A stretch of DNA of 64,000 nt from contig NZ_JACEOL010000014.1 of assembly GCF_013868055.1 (NCBI RefSeq), positions 1 through 64,000 of the forward strand, written 5' to 3'. Within the stretch, counting starts at the first letter, position 1. Each line of letters begins with the position of its first letter. This DNA comes from Thermoactinomyces mirandus. GTDB taxonomy: Bacteria > Bacillota > Bacilli > Thermoactinomycetales > Thermoactinomycetaceae. Under the pieces are notes generated by a model, which worked only from the letters and a program-made list of their open reading frames with translations, did not search any database and was not told the origin of the DNA. Below, piece by piece: positions 1 through 7,851 of this stretch. The position numbers and the translations under genes were made by a program.

Positions 1-426
1 AAACGTTTGAGTGAAAGAGGAAAACAACTGTACAAACGACGTCGCGAAACCATTGAGCGCAGCTTTGCTGACGCAAAAGAACTGCATAGTCTTCGCTATG
101 CACGTTACAGGGGGCTTGCCAAAGTGAAAGAGCAATGCCTCCTTACGGCCATGGCCCAAAATGTTAAAAAACTGGCTTTGCTCCTCTCGAAGAGAGGAAA
201 AAGCCTTGTGATCCGGCTAATTAATAAATTGAATTTCCTTCATTTGTTTATCTCCCTGAAATATACAACCCCAAGCCCTTTTCTTGCGAAAAAGCTTGGG
301 GTTTGTCATCAAGCTCGAGACATGGATTCAAACCATGTCTCTTTCTTTTTTCCGGGCAAAATACAAAACCGGTGGTCTGGTCAGAGCATCTCTTCGGTTG
401 TTAATTCGGGTGTACAAGTTTTTTGA
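1..426 (+). CDS. IS1182-like transposase, C-terminal fragment
   Basis: The reading frame is open from the first base, so the 5' part lies outside the window. The visible protein contains RRRETIERSFADAKELH followed by LRYARYRGLAKVKEQCLLTA and a KKLALLLSKRGK end. This is the typical C-terminal part of IS1182-type DDE transposases, including the catalytic Glu context (ETIERSFADAKE). About 65 residues match that family. The remaining 70 or so run through two hairpins and are probably non-family read-out, so the ancestral protein may have ended near base 215-240. Element integrity cannot be judged because the left end is not seen. Confidence 0.8.
   Translation, partial: KRLSERGKQLYKRRRETIERSFADAKELHSLRYARYRGLAKVKEQCLLTAMAQNVKKLALLLSKRGKSLVIRLINKLNFLHLFISLKYTTPSPFLAKKLGVCHQARDMDSNHVSFFFPGKIQNRWSGQSISSVVNSGVQVF
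267..303. other. Hairpin at the 3' end of the IS transposase
   Basis: A perfect 10-bp inverted repeat (AACCCCAAGC at 267-276, GCTTGGGGTT at 294-303) with a 17-base loop lies inside the terminal extension of the transposase frame. Such a hairpin just after the conserved C-terminus is compatible with the terminal region of the insertion element. I could not define the element's outer end or a target-site duplication. Confidence 0.5.
317..352 (+). terminator. Rho-independent terminator after the transposase
   Basis: A perfect 9-bp stem (GAGACATGG at 317-325, CCATGTCTC at 333-341) with a 7-base loop is followed by TTTCTTTTTT. It would stop rightward transcription leaving the IS element. Confidence 0.75.
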
Positions 427-689
427 CAGTATGGGGAAACTCTGCCAGTGATATGCAAACTCCCCGGGCAGTATGAAATAGAGCATGAGGAAGGAGACTG
501 AATGTAAAGGTTTTTATTAACTTTGACACTTGAATATATGGCTTTCCCCTTTGTTGTGAGGAGACTTTCAGGCAAAAGAAGTTTCCCGGATTTATCGTGT
601 ACGCCAAACGGCAGCCGGATAAAAATTGACGGTGGCAATATGACCGCATTGTTGATACTCAATTCTCCGGCAAAGGTTGACACAGTCAT
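381..689 (-). CDS. Weak hypothetical ORF overlapping the end of ytpI
   Basis: This 102-residue frame begins with ATG overlapping the stop codon of ytpI by four bases (ATGA), an arrangement usual for translational coupling. I do not recognise the sequence. It has no clear motif, signal peptide or membrane segment, and its tail is cysteine-containing and low in conserved features. It ends close to the terminator behind the transposase, so it may be the truncated start of a gene cut by IS insertion, or a chance frame. In B. subtilis the gene after ytpI is ytoI, but I see no resemblance. Confidence 0.25.
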   Translation of the reverse strand: MTVSTFAGELSINNAVILPPSIFIRLPFGVHDKSGKLLLPESLLTTKGKAIYSSVKVNKNLYIQSPSSCSISYCPGSLHITGRVSPYCQKTCTPELTTEEML

Positions 690-988
690 GCTTCTTGTTT
701 GTTTTGAATCTGTTTGTAAAAGCGGCTGTTTTTAATACCGTAGTAAAGGTTTACAAAACCCAATCCGAAAACCAGGGCCATCAGTATTCCCTGAATAATG
801 GACAGAGATATCGAAATAATCTGCAAAATGGCAATAGAAATAAACATGATGCCCATGTTCACATTCATGCGGGCGCGATAAATCTGTTTATGGACCCCCT
901 GTTTCCGTCTGGACAGGATACTGTTGAAAAAGGTGCCAAAAATGCTGAGGCAAATGAGCGATACCAAAATAATCATGAAGACGGTCAT
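686..988 (-). CDS. ytpI: YtpI-like small membrane protein
   Basis: A 100-residue protein with a hydrophobic N-terminal helix (residues about 1-22), a basic stretch (SRRKQGVHKQIYRARMN), then two closely spaced hydrophobic helices (about 45-85) and a charged tail. Length, topology and place downstream of ytrH-ytrI agree with the YtpI family of Bacillales. Its function is not known. The ATG is preceded by GGGAGG six bases away. It is the last well-supported gene of the minus-strand ytrH-ytrI-orf-ytpI group. Confidence 0.75.
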   Translation of the reverse strand: MTVFMIILVSLICLSIFGTFFNSILSRRKQGVHKQIYRARMNVNMGIMFISIAILQIISISLSIIQGILMALVFGLGFVNLYYGIKNSRFYKQIQNKQEA

Positions 989-1002
989 TATGAATACCTC
1001 CC

Positions 1003-1037
1003 GTTAAAACAAACGCCTCGTTCAACCTGATGAGGCG
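1003..1037 (-). terminator. Terminator-like hairpin between the small ORF and ytpI
   Basis: CGCCTC (1014-1019) and GAGGCG (1032-1037) pair. Read on the minus strand the stem is followed by TTTGTTTT. The hairpin overlaps the stop codon of the 75-residue gene. It may only attenuate, because ytpI lies downstream in the same direction. Confidence 0.45.
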
Positions 1038-1249
1038 CTCCCAGATGTAATTCCTATTGTTCCTTTTCCGGAATTGTGGGGGATAAACCAGTATCCGTGG
1101 TCTGTTTTATCAACGATTACATAAATATCCAGTTTTTTCAATTGTTTCCTGATCAAGGCTGCAACCTTTTCTGTTTCAGCAAAAGCGGAATAGCCATCTT
1201 TCAGTTTTTTGACTTTTGCCTGAGCAATCTTCTTTGGACTAATGATCAA
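1022..1249 (-). CDS. Small conserved-looking protein of unknown function
   Basis: A 75-residue protein beginning at TTG with a convincing Shine-Dalgarno sequence (AAAGGGGGAG, five bases before the start). It is lysine-rich at the start (ISPKKIAQAKVKKLKDG) and has a beta-type segment LDIYVIVDKTDHGYWFIPH, then a glycine/serine tail. I recognise no family. It lies between ytrI and ytpI, where B. subtilis carries nrnA (ytqI). It is much shorter than NrnA and lacks DHH-type motifs, so it is not a fragment of that gene that I can see. Confidence 0.6.
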   Translation of the reverse strand: MIISPKKIAQAKVKKLKDGYSAFAETEKVAALIRKQLKKLDIYVIVDKTDHGYWFIPHNSGKGTIGITSGSASSG

Positions 1250-1303
1250 GGCAACTCCCCCTTTTTCTTAAAAACATCATACCTTATTACGGAAGAAGAT
1301 GCA

Positions 1304-1843
1304 CTACTTTACTGTATCCGAAATTTGACTGCCGGAAAGATCCTCGACTTTCAGCCAGATCTTTAACGTTTCATCATATAAAGAGACGTATTTCAGATGA
1401 ACTTCCACCCTGGTTTTTTGCGAGTCTTCGATGATGACCTGTTCTTTTTCGAGGATGAGTTCCAGGATTTCGGGATTGTTGCCGATCCAGTCCATGGATT
1501 TGTCAAGGAAGGGAGCCAGTTTTTTTTCGATTTGCGCTTTGACGGCATCTGTGATATACGACTGTTCCGCATCCACTTCCACCATGATTTTTTTGATCCG
1601 TTTCTCTTCTTTTTGTGCGCTGCTTCCTTTTTTAGACAGCTGTTCAAGTTCTTTTTGCAATTTCATAATCTCTTTGTATTTCTGGTTGTTGGCATAGTAA
1701 ATGGCATTGCGTTCAGAGAGCAGCCCGTCTATTTTTTGCCCGTACACAAAGAGAAAAAAACTGCTTCCTGCAATGATTCCCAACAGAAACATGACGAAGC
1801 AGCGACGATTTTTTTCAAATCCCCGGACAATTCCTTTGGCCAT
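1304..1843 (-). CDS. ytrI: Sporulation membrane protein YtrI
   Basis: A 179-residue protein with a short basic cytoplasmic N-terminus, one membrane helix (residues about 16-35, CFVMFLLGIIAGSSFFLFVY), a coiled-coil-like stretch (about 45-85, rich in Lys/Glu) and an extracellular mixed domain ending in IWLKVEDLSG. This is the architecture and length of YtrI, which is needed for normal sporulation in B. subtilis. Its ATG overlaps the ytrH stop codon at one base (ATGA type), indicating a coupled ytrH-ytrI operon. Confidence 0.85.
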   Translation of the reverse strand: MAKGIVRGFEKNRRCFVMFLLGIIAGSSFFLFVYGQKIDGLLSERNAIYYANNQKYKEIMKLQKELEQLSKKGSSAQKEEKRIKKIMVEVDAEQSYITDAVKAQIEKKLAPFLDKSMDWIGNNPEILELILEKEQVIIEDSQKTRVEVHLKYVSLYDETLKIWLKVEDLSGSQISDTVK

Positions 1844-2172
1844 CAGAACCCACCCTGAATCAGCCAGCGAACCAGAACCGTTCCGGTATGGGCGCCCAAA
1901 AAAGCACTTACAATAAAAACGATCTGCTGGAATGCCAAATTCAGCTGGCCTCCCAGAATGGTAATTTCGAAATTTTTGATCGTATCAAAGGTACCGCCAA
2001 TGGCAGCCACCATGGCCCATATTTTCAGCTGTTCAGCAAGACGCATCATTTTAAACATCGGATATTCATCGGTTATAAACGCTCCCAGTCCACCCAGAAT
2101 AACTCCGCCAAGCACAACCCCCAGCGCGATCAAAAAATCCAGGACAGCTGTTGTCCAAAATTCCTGTTCCAT
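1843..2172 (-). CDS. ytrH: Sporulation membrane protein YtrH
   Basis: A 109-residue, very hydrophobic protein with glycine-rich helix (VLGGVILGGLGAF) and conserved FDTIKNFE and FLGAHTG segments characteristic of YtrH, a mother-cell sporulation membrane protein. I chose the ATG at 2172 because GGAGG lies 11 bases before it. The frame is also open to a TTG at 2190, but that would place the ribosome site inside the coding region. It is the first gene of the minus-strand sporulation group and diverges from dnaE. Confidence 0.85.
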   Translation of the reverse strand: MEQEFWTTAVLDFLIALGVVLGGVILGGLGAFITDEYPMFKMMRLAEQLKIWAMVAAIGGTFDTIKNFEITILGGQLNLAFQQIVFIVSAFLGAHTGTVLVRWLIQGGF

Positions 2173-2270
2173 AACCCCCACGGCCTCCAATCGGTTACTT
2201 ATTCCACCCTATGACGCGGTCTAATAAAATATGTAAAAGTATATTTAAAGAATATTCTGTATTATTGCTC

Positions 2271-2279
2271 TGATATAAT
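2271..2279 (+). promoter_or_regulatory. Extended -10 promoter of dnaE
   Basis: TGATATAAT is a perfect TGn-TATAAT extended -10 element, 27 bases upstream of the dnaE start. I see no good -35 box, which fits an extended -10 promoter. Confidence 0.5.
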
Positions 2280-2306
2280 AGAGTTAAGAGATAGGAGGTT
2301 GGTTGT

Positions 2307-5300
2307 GTGGAGCGAGATGATTTTGTCCACTTGCACCTTCATACGGAGTACAGTTTGTTAGATGGGGCAGCACGGATCAAAGAAGTAATTGCAAAAGCCA
2401 AACAGTCAGGAATGAAGGCACTGGCCATTACCGATCACGGTGTCATGTACGGAGTGCTTCCGTTCTACAAAACCTGCCTGGAAGAAGGGATCAAACCTGT
2501 CATTGGCTGTGAGATGTATCTTACCCCCGATGATTATCAAAAGAAACCATCCCTGAAAAAACAGAAAAACTATCATTTGTTGTTACTGGCGGAATCAAAC
2601 GAAGGATACCGGAACCTGATTCGCCTGTCCACAGAAGCGCATTTGCATGGTTTCCATTACAAACCGCGGATTGACCGGAAGCTGCTAAGGAAATACGCGA
2701 GCGGATTGATTGCCACCAGTTCCTGTCTGAACGGGGAGATTCCCCAGGCGATTTTACGTGGCGATTATGACGAAGCGAGACGGCTGGTCGGGGAATATAC
2801 GGAAATATTTGGAAAAGACTGTTTTTATTTTGAGCTGCAGGACCACCAGCTGCCGGAACAGCAAAAAGTTAACCGGGTTTTGATCCGGTGGGCTGAAGAG
2901 ATGGATATTCCCCTTGTTGCCACCAATGATGTCCATTATATCGAGAAAAGCGATAATGCCATTCACGATTGTCTGCTGTGCATTGGAACAGGAAGCAAAT
3001 TAAAAGACGAAAATCGCCTGCGTTTTTCTTCCGACCAGTTTTACCTGAAGTCCGCGGCAGAAATGAAAAAACTTTTTCAGCATGTCCCGGAAGCGATTCA
3101 TAATACGGTCAGGATTGCCGAGCGATGTAAGGTAGATATTCCCTTGGGGCAGCATCTGTTTCCACGGTTCAAAGTGCCTGACGGCATGAATGCAAGAGAT
3201 TATCTGCGAAAACTGTGTTACCGGGGGGCTCGGTCGAGGTTTGAAACCATTACTGCCCGGATCAGGGACAGGCTGGATTATGAATTGAAGATTATTGACC
3301 GGATGGATCTGAATGATTATTTTCTTGTCGTTTGGGATTTTGTGCGGTTTGCACATCAACAGGGGATTGCAGTCGGGCCTGGCCGCGGATCGGCAGCAGG
3401 AAGCCTGGTTGCTTATGTCCTTTACATTACTCAGATCGACCCGATTCGCTACGGTCTTCTGTTTGAACGGTTCCTCAATCCGGAACGGGTGAGCATGCCG
3501 GATATTGACATAGATTTCAATTATGAACGAAGAGACGAAGTAATTCGTTATGTTGTGGAAAAATATGGAGCTGACCATGTCGCACAAATCATTACCTTTG
3601 GTACGATGGCTCCCCGGGCAGCTGTGCGGGATCTGGGACGTGTGATGGGATTGCCTTATTCAACCGTTGACAAACTGGCAAAGATGATTCCGGGCAATCC
3701 CGGCATGACACTGGAAAAGGCCTGTCAGCTCGAGCCACGGTTAAAACAGCTGGGGAAAGATCCGCAGATGTCCCGGTTACTGGAAGCGGTGAAAAAAATT
3801 GAGGGCATACCGAGGCATATTTCGACCCATGCGGCCGGAGTCGTGATTTCAAGTGAACCTCTGACAAACTTTGTACCCTTGCAGGAAGGAAACGAAGGAA
3901 TTCCGCTTACCCAGTACCCGATGGAAGTATTGGAAGATATCGGGTTGTTGAAAGCTGATTTTTTGGGGTTAAGGAATTTGACCATTATTGAAAATGCGCT
4001 TCGGTTTATCAAACAGTCCTGTGGAACCGCTCCGGACTTTTCACAAATGGAATATGATGACCCGGCTACGTATCACATGTTATCCAGGGGAGAAACAACG
4101 GGTGTGTTCCAGTTGGAATCTCCGGGCATGCAAAAAGTGCTCAAGGAGATGAAACCGACCCGTTTTGAAGATATTATTGCTGCACTGGCCCTGCACCGGC
4201 CTGGGCCCATGGAACAAATTCCCCGGTTTATCCGGGCCAAAAACGGTTTGGAAAAAGTGCATTACCTTCATCCCGATCTGGAAGGGATTCTGGAGAATAC
4301 CTATGGCATCATTATTTACCAGGAGCAAATCATGAAGATTGCGGCCAAAATGGCCGGCTTTTCCCTGGGACAGGCTGATCTGCTGAGGCGTGCGGTCAGC
4401 AAGAAAAAAAGGGAATGGCTGTTGGAATACCGGCAGGCGTTTGTTAAAGGATGCATGGAACAGGGATATGATGAACCAACGGGAGAGCAGATTTATGATC
4501 TGATTGTAAGATTTGCCGATTACGGGTTTAACCGGAGCCATTCGGCTGCATATGGTGTTCTTGCCTACCAGTCCGCCTATCTGAAGGCCAACTATCCCCT
4601 CGAATTTATGGCCGCGCTTCTGCAAACAGTGGTCGGAAATCATGCCAAACTGGCTGAATACATCGAAGAAGCCAGGCGTATGGGGATCAGGGTTTTGCCA
4701 CCTGACGTGCAAAAGAGTGACCTGACCTTTTCCGTGGAAAACAGTTCGATCCGCTTCGGGCTCCTGGCGGTAAAGAATGTGGGAACATCAGCCATCAAAA
4801 ATATCATAGAGGCTCGAAAAGAAGGGCCTTTTCACGATTTGCTGGATTTGTGCCGCCGCATTGATTTGCACATGTGCAACCGCCGTGTCCTGTCTTCCCT
4901 GATCGAATGCGGTGCGATGGATTCCTTTCCCGGTCATCGGTCACAGAATTTGGCGATTCTGGATGAAGTGATCGATACCTCCATGTTGGAAAAACAGCTG
5001 GCCAACAAGAGCCAGTTAAGTCTGGTTTTTTCCGAAAAGAAAAGTGAAGATATCAACCGGTTCCTTGCCAGTAGCCGGGTTTCTCCGTTTACGGAGCAGG
5101 AGAACCTGGAAAAAGAACGGGAACTGTTGGGCCTGTATTTGTCCGGGCATCCGCTGGACGCCTATCAAAATGTGATCAACCAGACCGCTACCCATACCAT
5201 TGCTGCACTCAGGAATTGCCGCGACAGGGAACAGGTAAAGGTAGCCGGCTGGGTCAGCAGAATGAAGGTGATTCGAACCAGAAAAGGGGAACAGATGGCC

Positions 5301-5738
5301 TTTTTGACAGTTGCCGATCGCAGGGGTCAGGTGGAAGCTGTTCTGTTTCCAAAAGGTTTTGCCAGGTACCGGACCCGGATTGAAGAGGGTTCCCTGCTTT
5401 TCATCAAAGGAACAGTGCAAGAAGATGAGGAGGATCAGGTTAAATTAATCATTGATTGGGTAAGGGATTTACGGGAGCTGAAGGTTCTCGAGACCTATTC
5501 CCAAACCATCCTGTATTTGCGCATCTCACAAAAGATGGAACGCCCGGACTTGTTGAGTCGTCTGAAAACAGTTATTTTGGACAACCCCGGAAACACTCCT
5601 GTCCATTTGTATTATGAACGGGTAAAAAAGCTGCGTGCCCTGCCGGTTGACCGGTATGGGATCTCGCTGACGGAATCATGCATTTCCAGGCTTAAACAGA
5701 TTGTCGGGGAAGACGGGCTGAGAGTAAAGCATAAATAA
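2307..5738 (+). CDS. dnaE: DNA polymerase III subunit alpha (DnaE)
   Basis: 1143 residues, the normal length of the DnaE-type replicative polymerase. In Bacillus this is the error-prone polymerase that extends RNA primers before hand-over to PolC. The N-terminal PHP domain starts with HLHLHTEYSLLDGA (residues about 8-21). The palm carries PDIDIDF near residues 398-404 and a further Asp in DFLGLRNLT near 551. An OB-fold (VAGWVSRMKVIRTRKGEQM) begins near residue 978. Translation starts at GTG 2307 with AGGAGG eight bases upstream. The gene diverges from ytrH and is transcribed from an extended -10 promoter. Confidence 0.97.
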   Translation: MERDDFVHLHLHTEYSLLDGAARIKEVIAKAKQSGMKALAITDHGVMYGVLPFYKTCLEEGIKPVIGCEMYLTPDDYQKKPSLKKQKNYHLLLLAESNEGYRNLIRLSTEAHLHGFHYKPRIDRKLLRKYASGLIATSSCLNGEIPQAILRGDYDEARRLVGEYTEIFGKDCFYFELQDHQLPEQQKVNRVLIRWAEEMDIPLVATNDVHYIEKSDNAIHDCLLCIGTGSKLKDENRLRFSSDQFYLKSAAEMKKLFQHVPEAIHNTVRIAERCKVDIPLGQHLFPRFKVPDGMNARDYLRKLCYRGARSRFETITARIRDRLDYELKIIDRMDLNDYFLVVWDFVRFAHQQGIAVGPGRGSAAGSLVAYVLYITQIDPIRYGLLFERFLNPERVSMPDIDIDFNYERRDEVIRYVVEKYGADHVAQIITFGTMAPRAAVRDLGRVMGLPYSTVDKLAKMIPGNPGMTLEKACQLEPRLKQLGKDPQMSRLLEAVKKIEGIPRHISTHAAGVVISSEPLTNFVPLQEGNEGIPLTQYPMEVLEDIGLLKADFLGLRNLTIIENALRFIKQSCGTAPDFSQMEYDDPATYHMLSRGETTGVFQLESPGMQKVLKEMKPTRFEDIIAALALHRPGPMEQIPRFIRAKNGLEKVHYLHPDLEGILENTYGIIIYQEQIMKIAAKMAGFSLGQADLLRRAVSKKKREWLLEYRQAFVKGCMEQGYDEPTGEQIYDLIVRFADYGFNRSHSAAYGVLAYQSAYLKANYPLEFMAALLQTVVGNHAKLAEYIEEARRMGIRVLPPDVQKSDLTFSVENSSIRFGLLAVKNVGTSAIKNIIEARKEGPFHDLLDLCRRIDLHMCNRRVLSSLIECGAMDSFPGHRSQNLAILDEVIDTSMLEKQLANKSQLSLVFSEKKSEDINRFLASSRVSPFTEQENLEKERELLGLYLSGHPLDAYQNVINQTATHTIAALRNCRDREQVKVAGWVSRMKVIRTRKGEQMAFLTVADRRGQVEAVLFPKGFARYRTRIEEGSLLFIKGTVQEDEEDQVKLIIDWVRDLRELKVLETYSQTILYLRISQKMERPDLLSRLKTVILDNPGNTPVHLYYERVKKLRALPVDRYGISLTESCISRLKQIVGEDGLRVKHK

Positions 5739-5798
5739 AAAAAGCTGGAATATATTTACTTATTTAAATGGGCGAAAGCCTTTGAAGAGGGTGGAAAC

Positions 5799-6329
5799 GT
5801 GTTTTATGAACATTCGTTGAATTTATTGAAAAAACGTGGCGTCACTATCAGGGGCATTGCAGAAATCGTTTATCAGTTGCAGTCACCGTATAACGAACAG
5901 CTGTCGCTTCAATATTGTGAGGAAAATGTGAAATCGGTCCTGAAAAAAAGGGAAGTCCAACATGCCATTATTACAGGGATTTCTCTGGATATGCTGGCGG
6001 AACAGAAAAAATTGCCCGAACCTTTTCAAACCATCATGGAAGTGGATGAGCCTTTATACGGGATTGATGAAATTCTGGCATTAAGCATTACGAATGTTTA
6101 CGGAACCATCGGGCTGACCAGTTTTGGCTATCTGGACAAAAATAAAGTCGGGATCATGCAAAAGCTGAATAACCATGGAAGTAAAATCCATGTGTTTCTG
6201 GATGATATTGTAGCCGGAATTGCCGCCGCAGCGTCGGCAAAGATAGCCCACAAGCATCCGGATCTGAAGCCGTATGTACTGAATGAACAAGTGAATTTGG
6301 ATACCGATATTTCCGATTATACCGATTGA
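5799..6329 (+). CDS. yutG: Phosphatidylglycerophosphatase A-family protein (YutG-like)
   Basis: A 176-residue protein matching the PgpA/YutG family. Diagnostic stretches are REVQHAIITGISLDMLAE, the acidic GIDEILALSI, NVYGTIGLTSFGYLDK and the C-terminal LDDIVAGIAAAAS. PgpA-family enzymes dephosphorylate phosphatidylglycerophosphate to make phosphatidylglycerol. The Bacillus YutG branch lacks the long membrane helices of E. coli PgpA, as does this one. Start is GTG after GAGGGTGG. It sits between dnaE and an unknown gene, a place that differs from the B. subtilis order, so no operon partner can be inferred. Confidence 0.75.
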   Translation: MFYEHSLNLLKKRGVTIRGIAEIVYQLQSPYNEQLSLQYCEENVKSVLKKREVQHAIITGISLDMLAEQKKLPEPFQTIMEVDEPLYGIDEILALSITNVYGTIGLTSFGYLDKNKVGIMQKLNNHGSKIHVFLDDIVAGIAAAASAKIAHKHPDLKPYVLNEQVNLDTDISDYTD

Positions 6330-6339
6330 AACCAGAAAA

Positions 6340-6410
6340 GGTCGGGGAAAAATCTGCCCCAAAAGGCAAAATGCAGGAACCCCCGGCCTGAAGGAAAGAC
6401 AGCCGAGACC
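6340..6410 (+). other. Candidate structured RNA element of unknown class
   Basis: The segment can close on itself. GGTC (6340-6343) pairs with GACC (6407-6410), extended by GG/CC across a two-base bulge. Inside, GGGG(6344-6347)/CCCC(6357-6360) is an alternative small stem and CAGG/CCTG (6374-6377 and 6387-6390) a second. It is followed 56 bases later by an intrinsic terminator and then by an uncharacterised gene, so an aptamer-plus-terminator leader is conceivable. No known riboswitch consensus fits. Confidence 0.25.
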
Positions 6411-6465
6411 ATAAAAATTATTATTTGGGTTATGTTTTTGTGAACTGAATGATTTCAGCTTCCTG

Positions 6466-6493
6466 AGGCGGGGTGAAATAATCCCGCCTTTTT
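6466..6493 (+). terminator. Rho-independent terminator
   Basis: AGGCGGG (6466-6472) pairs with CCCGCCT (6483-6489) across a 10-base loop and runs into TTTTATTTCC. It ends the yutG transcript or serves as the expression platform of the structured segment just upstream. Confidence 0.75.
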
Positions 6494-6610
6494 ATTTCCT
6501 TTTTTGGGGTGAAATTTTTTCGTCATGGTTTATAATGGATATTGTATAAATATAATTTTTAGATCAGAATATGTATTACTAATTTTTCTGTTATTGTTGG
6601 AGGGATCCTG

Positions 6611-7072
6611 ATGGAAAGAGCGGTCAAAAAGCTTTGGAGAAAACAAATGACTCGAAAATTGGTTGATCCCGTATTGGATGAACAGTATGTTATCCGTTTT
6701 GAACCGTCAAAGGTCTTTTTTGTTTCCCGCAAAAATGATACGGAGCAGCAGGCTGTTTATCTGGAGATGGATCAGGTTGTTTATCAGCTTCATCCTTTAT
6801 ATGAACGGTTTCGGGGGTCTACGGATTCTTATCTGGAGAATGTGTTTCAAACCAACAGAATCTGGAACTTTTTTGACGTCAGCTACGGACTGGATATAAA
6901 AGTGAACAAGGGTCCGGGACAGGAAAAGGGATGGGAAGTATGGATGGGAGAAGATTTGGGTTTTGCTACGGCCCATCAGTGGGAAGCACGGGAATATGTC
7001 AAAGGATTGCTGTCTGACGAAGCCTGTTGGTTTGAGAAAGTGGCCAAACGGGAATTGGATCTAGTTTTATAG
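6611..7072 (+). CDS. Hypothetical protein
   Basis: A 153-residue soluble protein starting at ATG six bases after GGAGGG. It is rich in aromatic residues (RIWNFFDVSYG, GWEVWMGEDLGF) and charged residues, and has no signal peptide, membrane helix or metal motif. I do not recognise it. It stands alone between two terminators (6466-6493 upstream and 7104-7131 downstream), so it is transcribed from its own promoter. Possible -10 sequences are present in the AT-rich run 6535-6575, none convincing. Confidence 0.7.
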   Translation: MERAVKKLWRKQMTRKLVDPVLDEQYVIRFEPSKVFFVSRKNDTEQQAVYLEMDQVVYQLHPLYERFRGSTDSYLENVFQTNRIWNFFDVSYGLDIKVNKGPGQEKGWEVWMGEDLGFATAHQWEAREYVKGLLSDEACWFEKVAKRELDLVL

Positions 7073-7103
7073 AAAATAAATGAGCTGGCGAGGGAACATA
7101 AGG

Positions 7104-7131
7104 AAAAGCTCGTTTATGGGCTTTTCTTTTT
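7104..7131 (+). terminator. Rho-independent terminator
   Basis: AAAAGCTC (7104-7111) pairs with GGGCTTTT (7118-7125) around a six-base loop and is followed by CTTTTTG. It terminates the hypothetical gene upstream. Confidence 0.75.
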
Positions 7132-7788
7132 GACAGGGAAATAGATTTTATTTTTTCATTTAAATAGTAAAATATAAAATGGACATTTATTTAAAACGAT
7201 AGCAATTAATATGAATATATAAGTTTTTATCCGGGCAGGATGCCTGGCGGATAAGTTACAGACAAATCATAAACCGCAGTCGTTCCCGAAACCGGAAATC
7301 CAAGGGTTTCAGGAATCTCATCTGAATTGCCTCTTTCAGGATGTTCCTCTTTTTGCAGGCCCTGCAATCCCCATATATGGAAATCTTCATTGTTCTCATT
7401 GATTGTTCCACTCTTAAAAGTCAAGACTTTTCCCAAGCAAGGAGACTGCAATTTTTGTACGAAAAAAATGTTTAAATCGCCGGTAACAAATGTTAAATTA
7501 AATAAAAAGTATCTTTCTATAGACAAAATTGCATTTATTCAATTATTATTAACATTTTAATTATTTTTTAAAATAAGAACAGAAAGGGCAGATCGACTCA
7601 CAAAACTTTCATTTTTGGTGATATTAGTCGAAAAGGTTGAGTAAACGGGGAAAGACGAACAGGGAACGTTTTTTCCTTGTCCGGAAAGGGAATAATCAGA
7701 AAAAACGAACAGGGGCGAAAGAATCTGGATCTGAGGCATGAAATGAAAATACAAGATAATCTGTATCGTTTTCTCTTCTCCCTGGTTT
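7132..7788. other. AT-rich gap with one doubtful minus-strand frame
   Basis: About 650 bases without a convincing gene. A minus-strand frame (7227-7526, 99 codons) is open but lacks a clear ribosome site. Its last residues (TTAVYDLSVTYPPG) resemble the N-terminal motif of the malic enzyme encoded downstream on the other strand. The rest is AT-rich. Confidence 0.4.
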
Positions 7789-7797
7789 TGGTATAAT
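7789..7797 (+). promoter_or_regulatory. Extended -10 promoter of the malic enzyme gene
   Basis: TGGTATAAT is a perfect extended -10 element 54 bases before the start codon. No good -35 box is visible. Confidence 0.5.
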
Positions 7798-7851
7798 GTG
7801 TTTTATTAATGGTCAGATCACTTTATTCGGATATAAAGGAGAGAATGGTTT

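Noticed and set aside
6340-6410. c-di-GMP-I (GEMM) riboswitch
   Set aside because: Only short fragments resemble it; the P2 stem with GAAA loop and the GACGCAAAGC core are missing, so I list only an unclassified structured segment.
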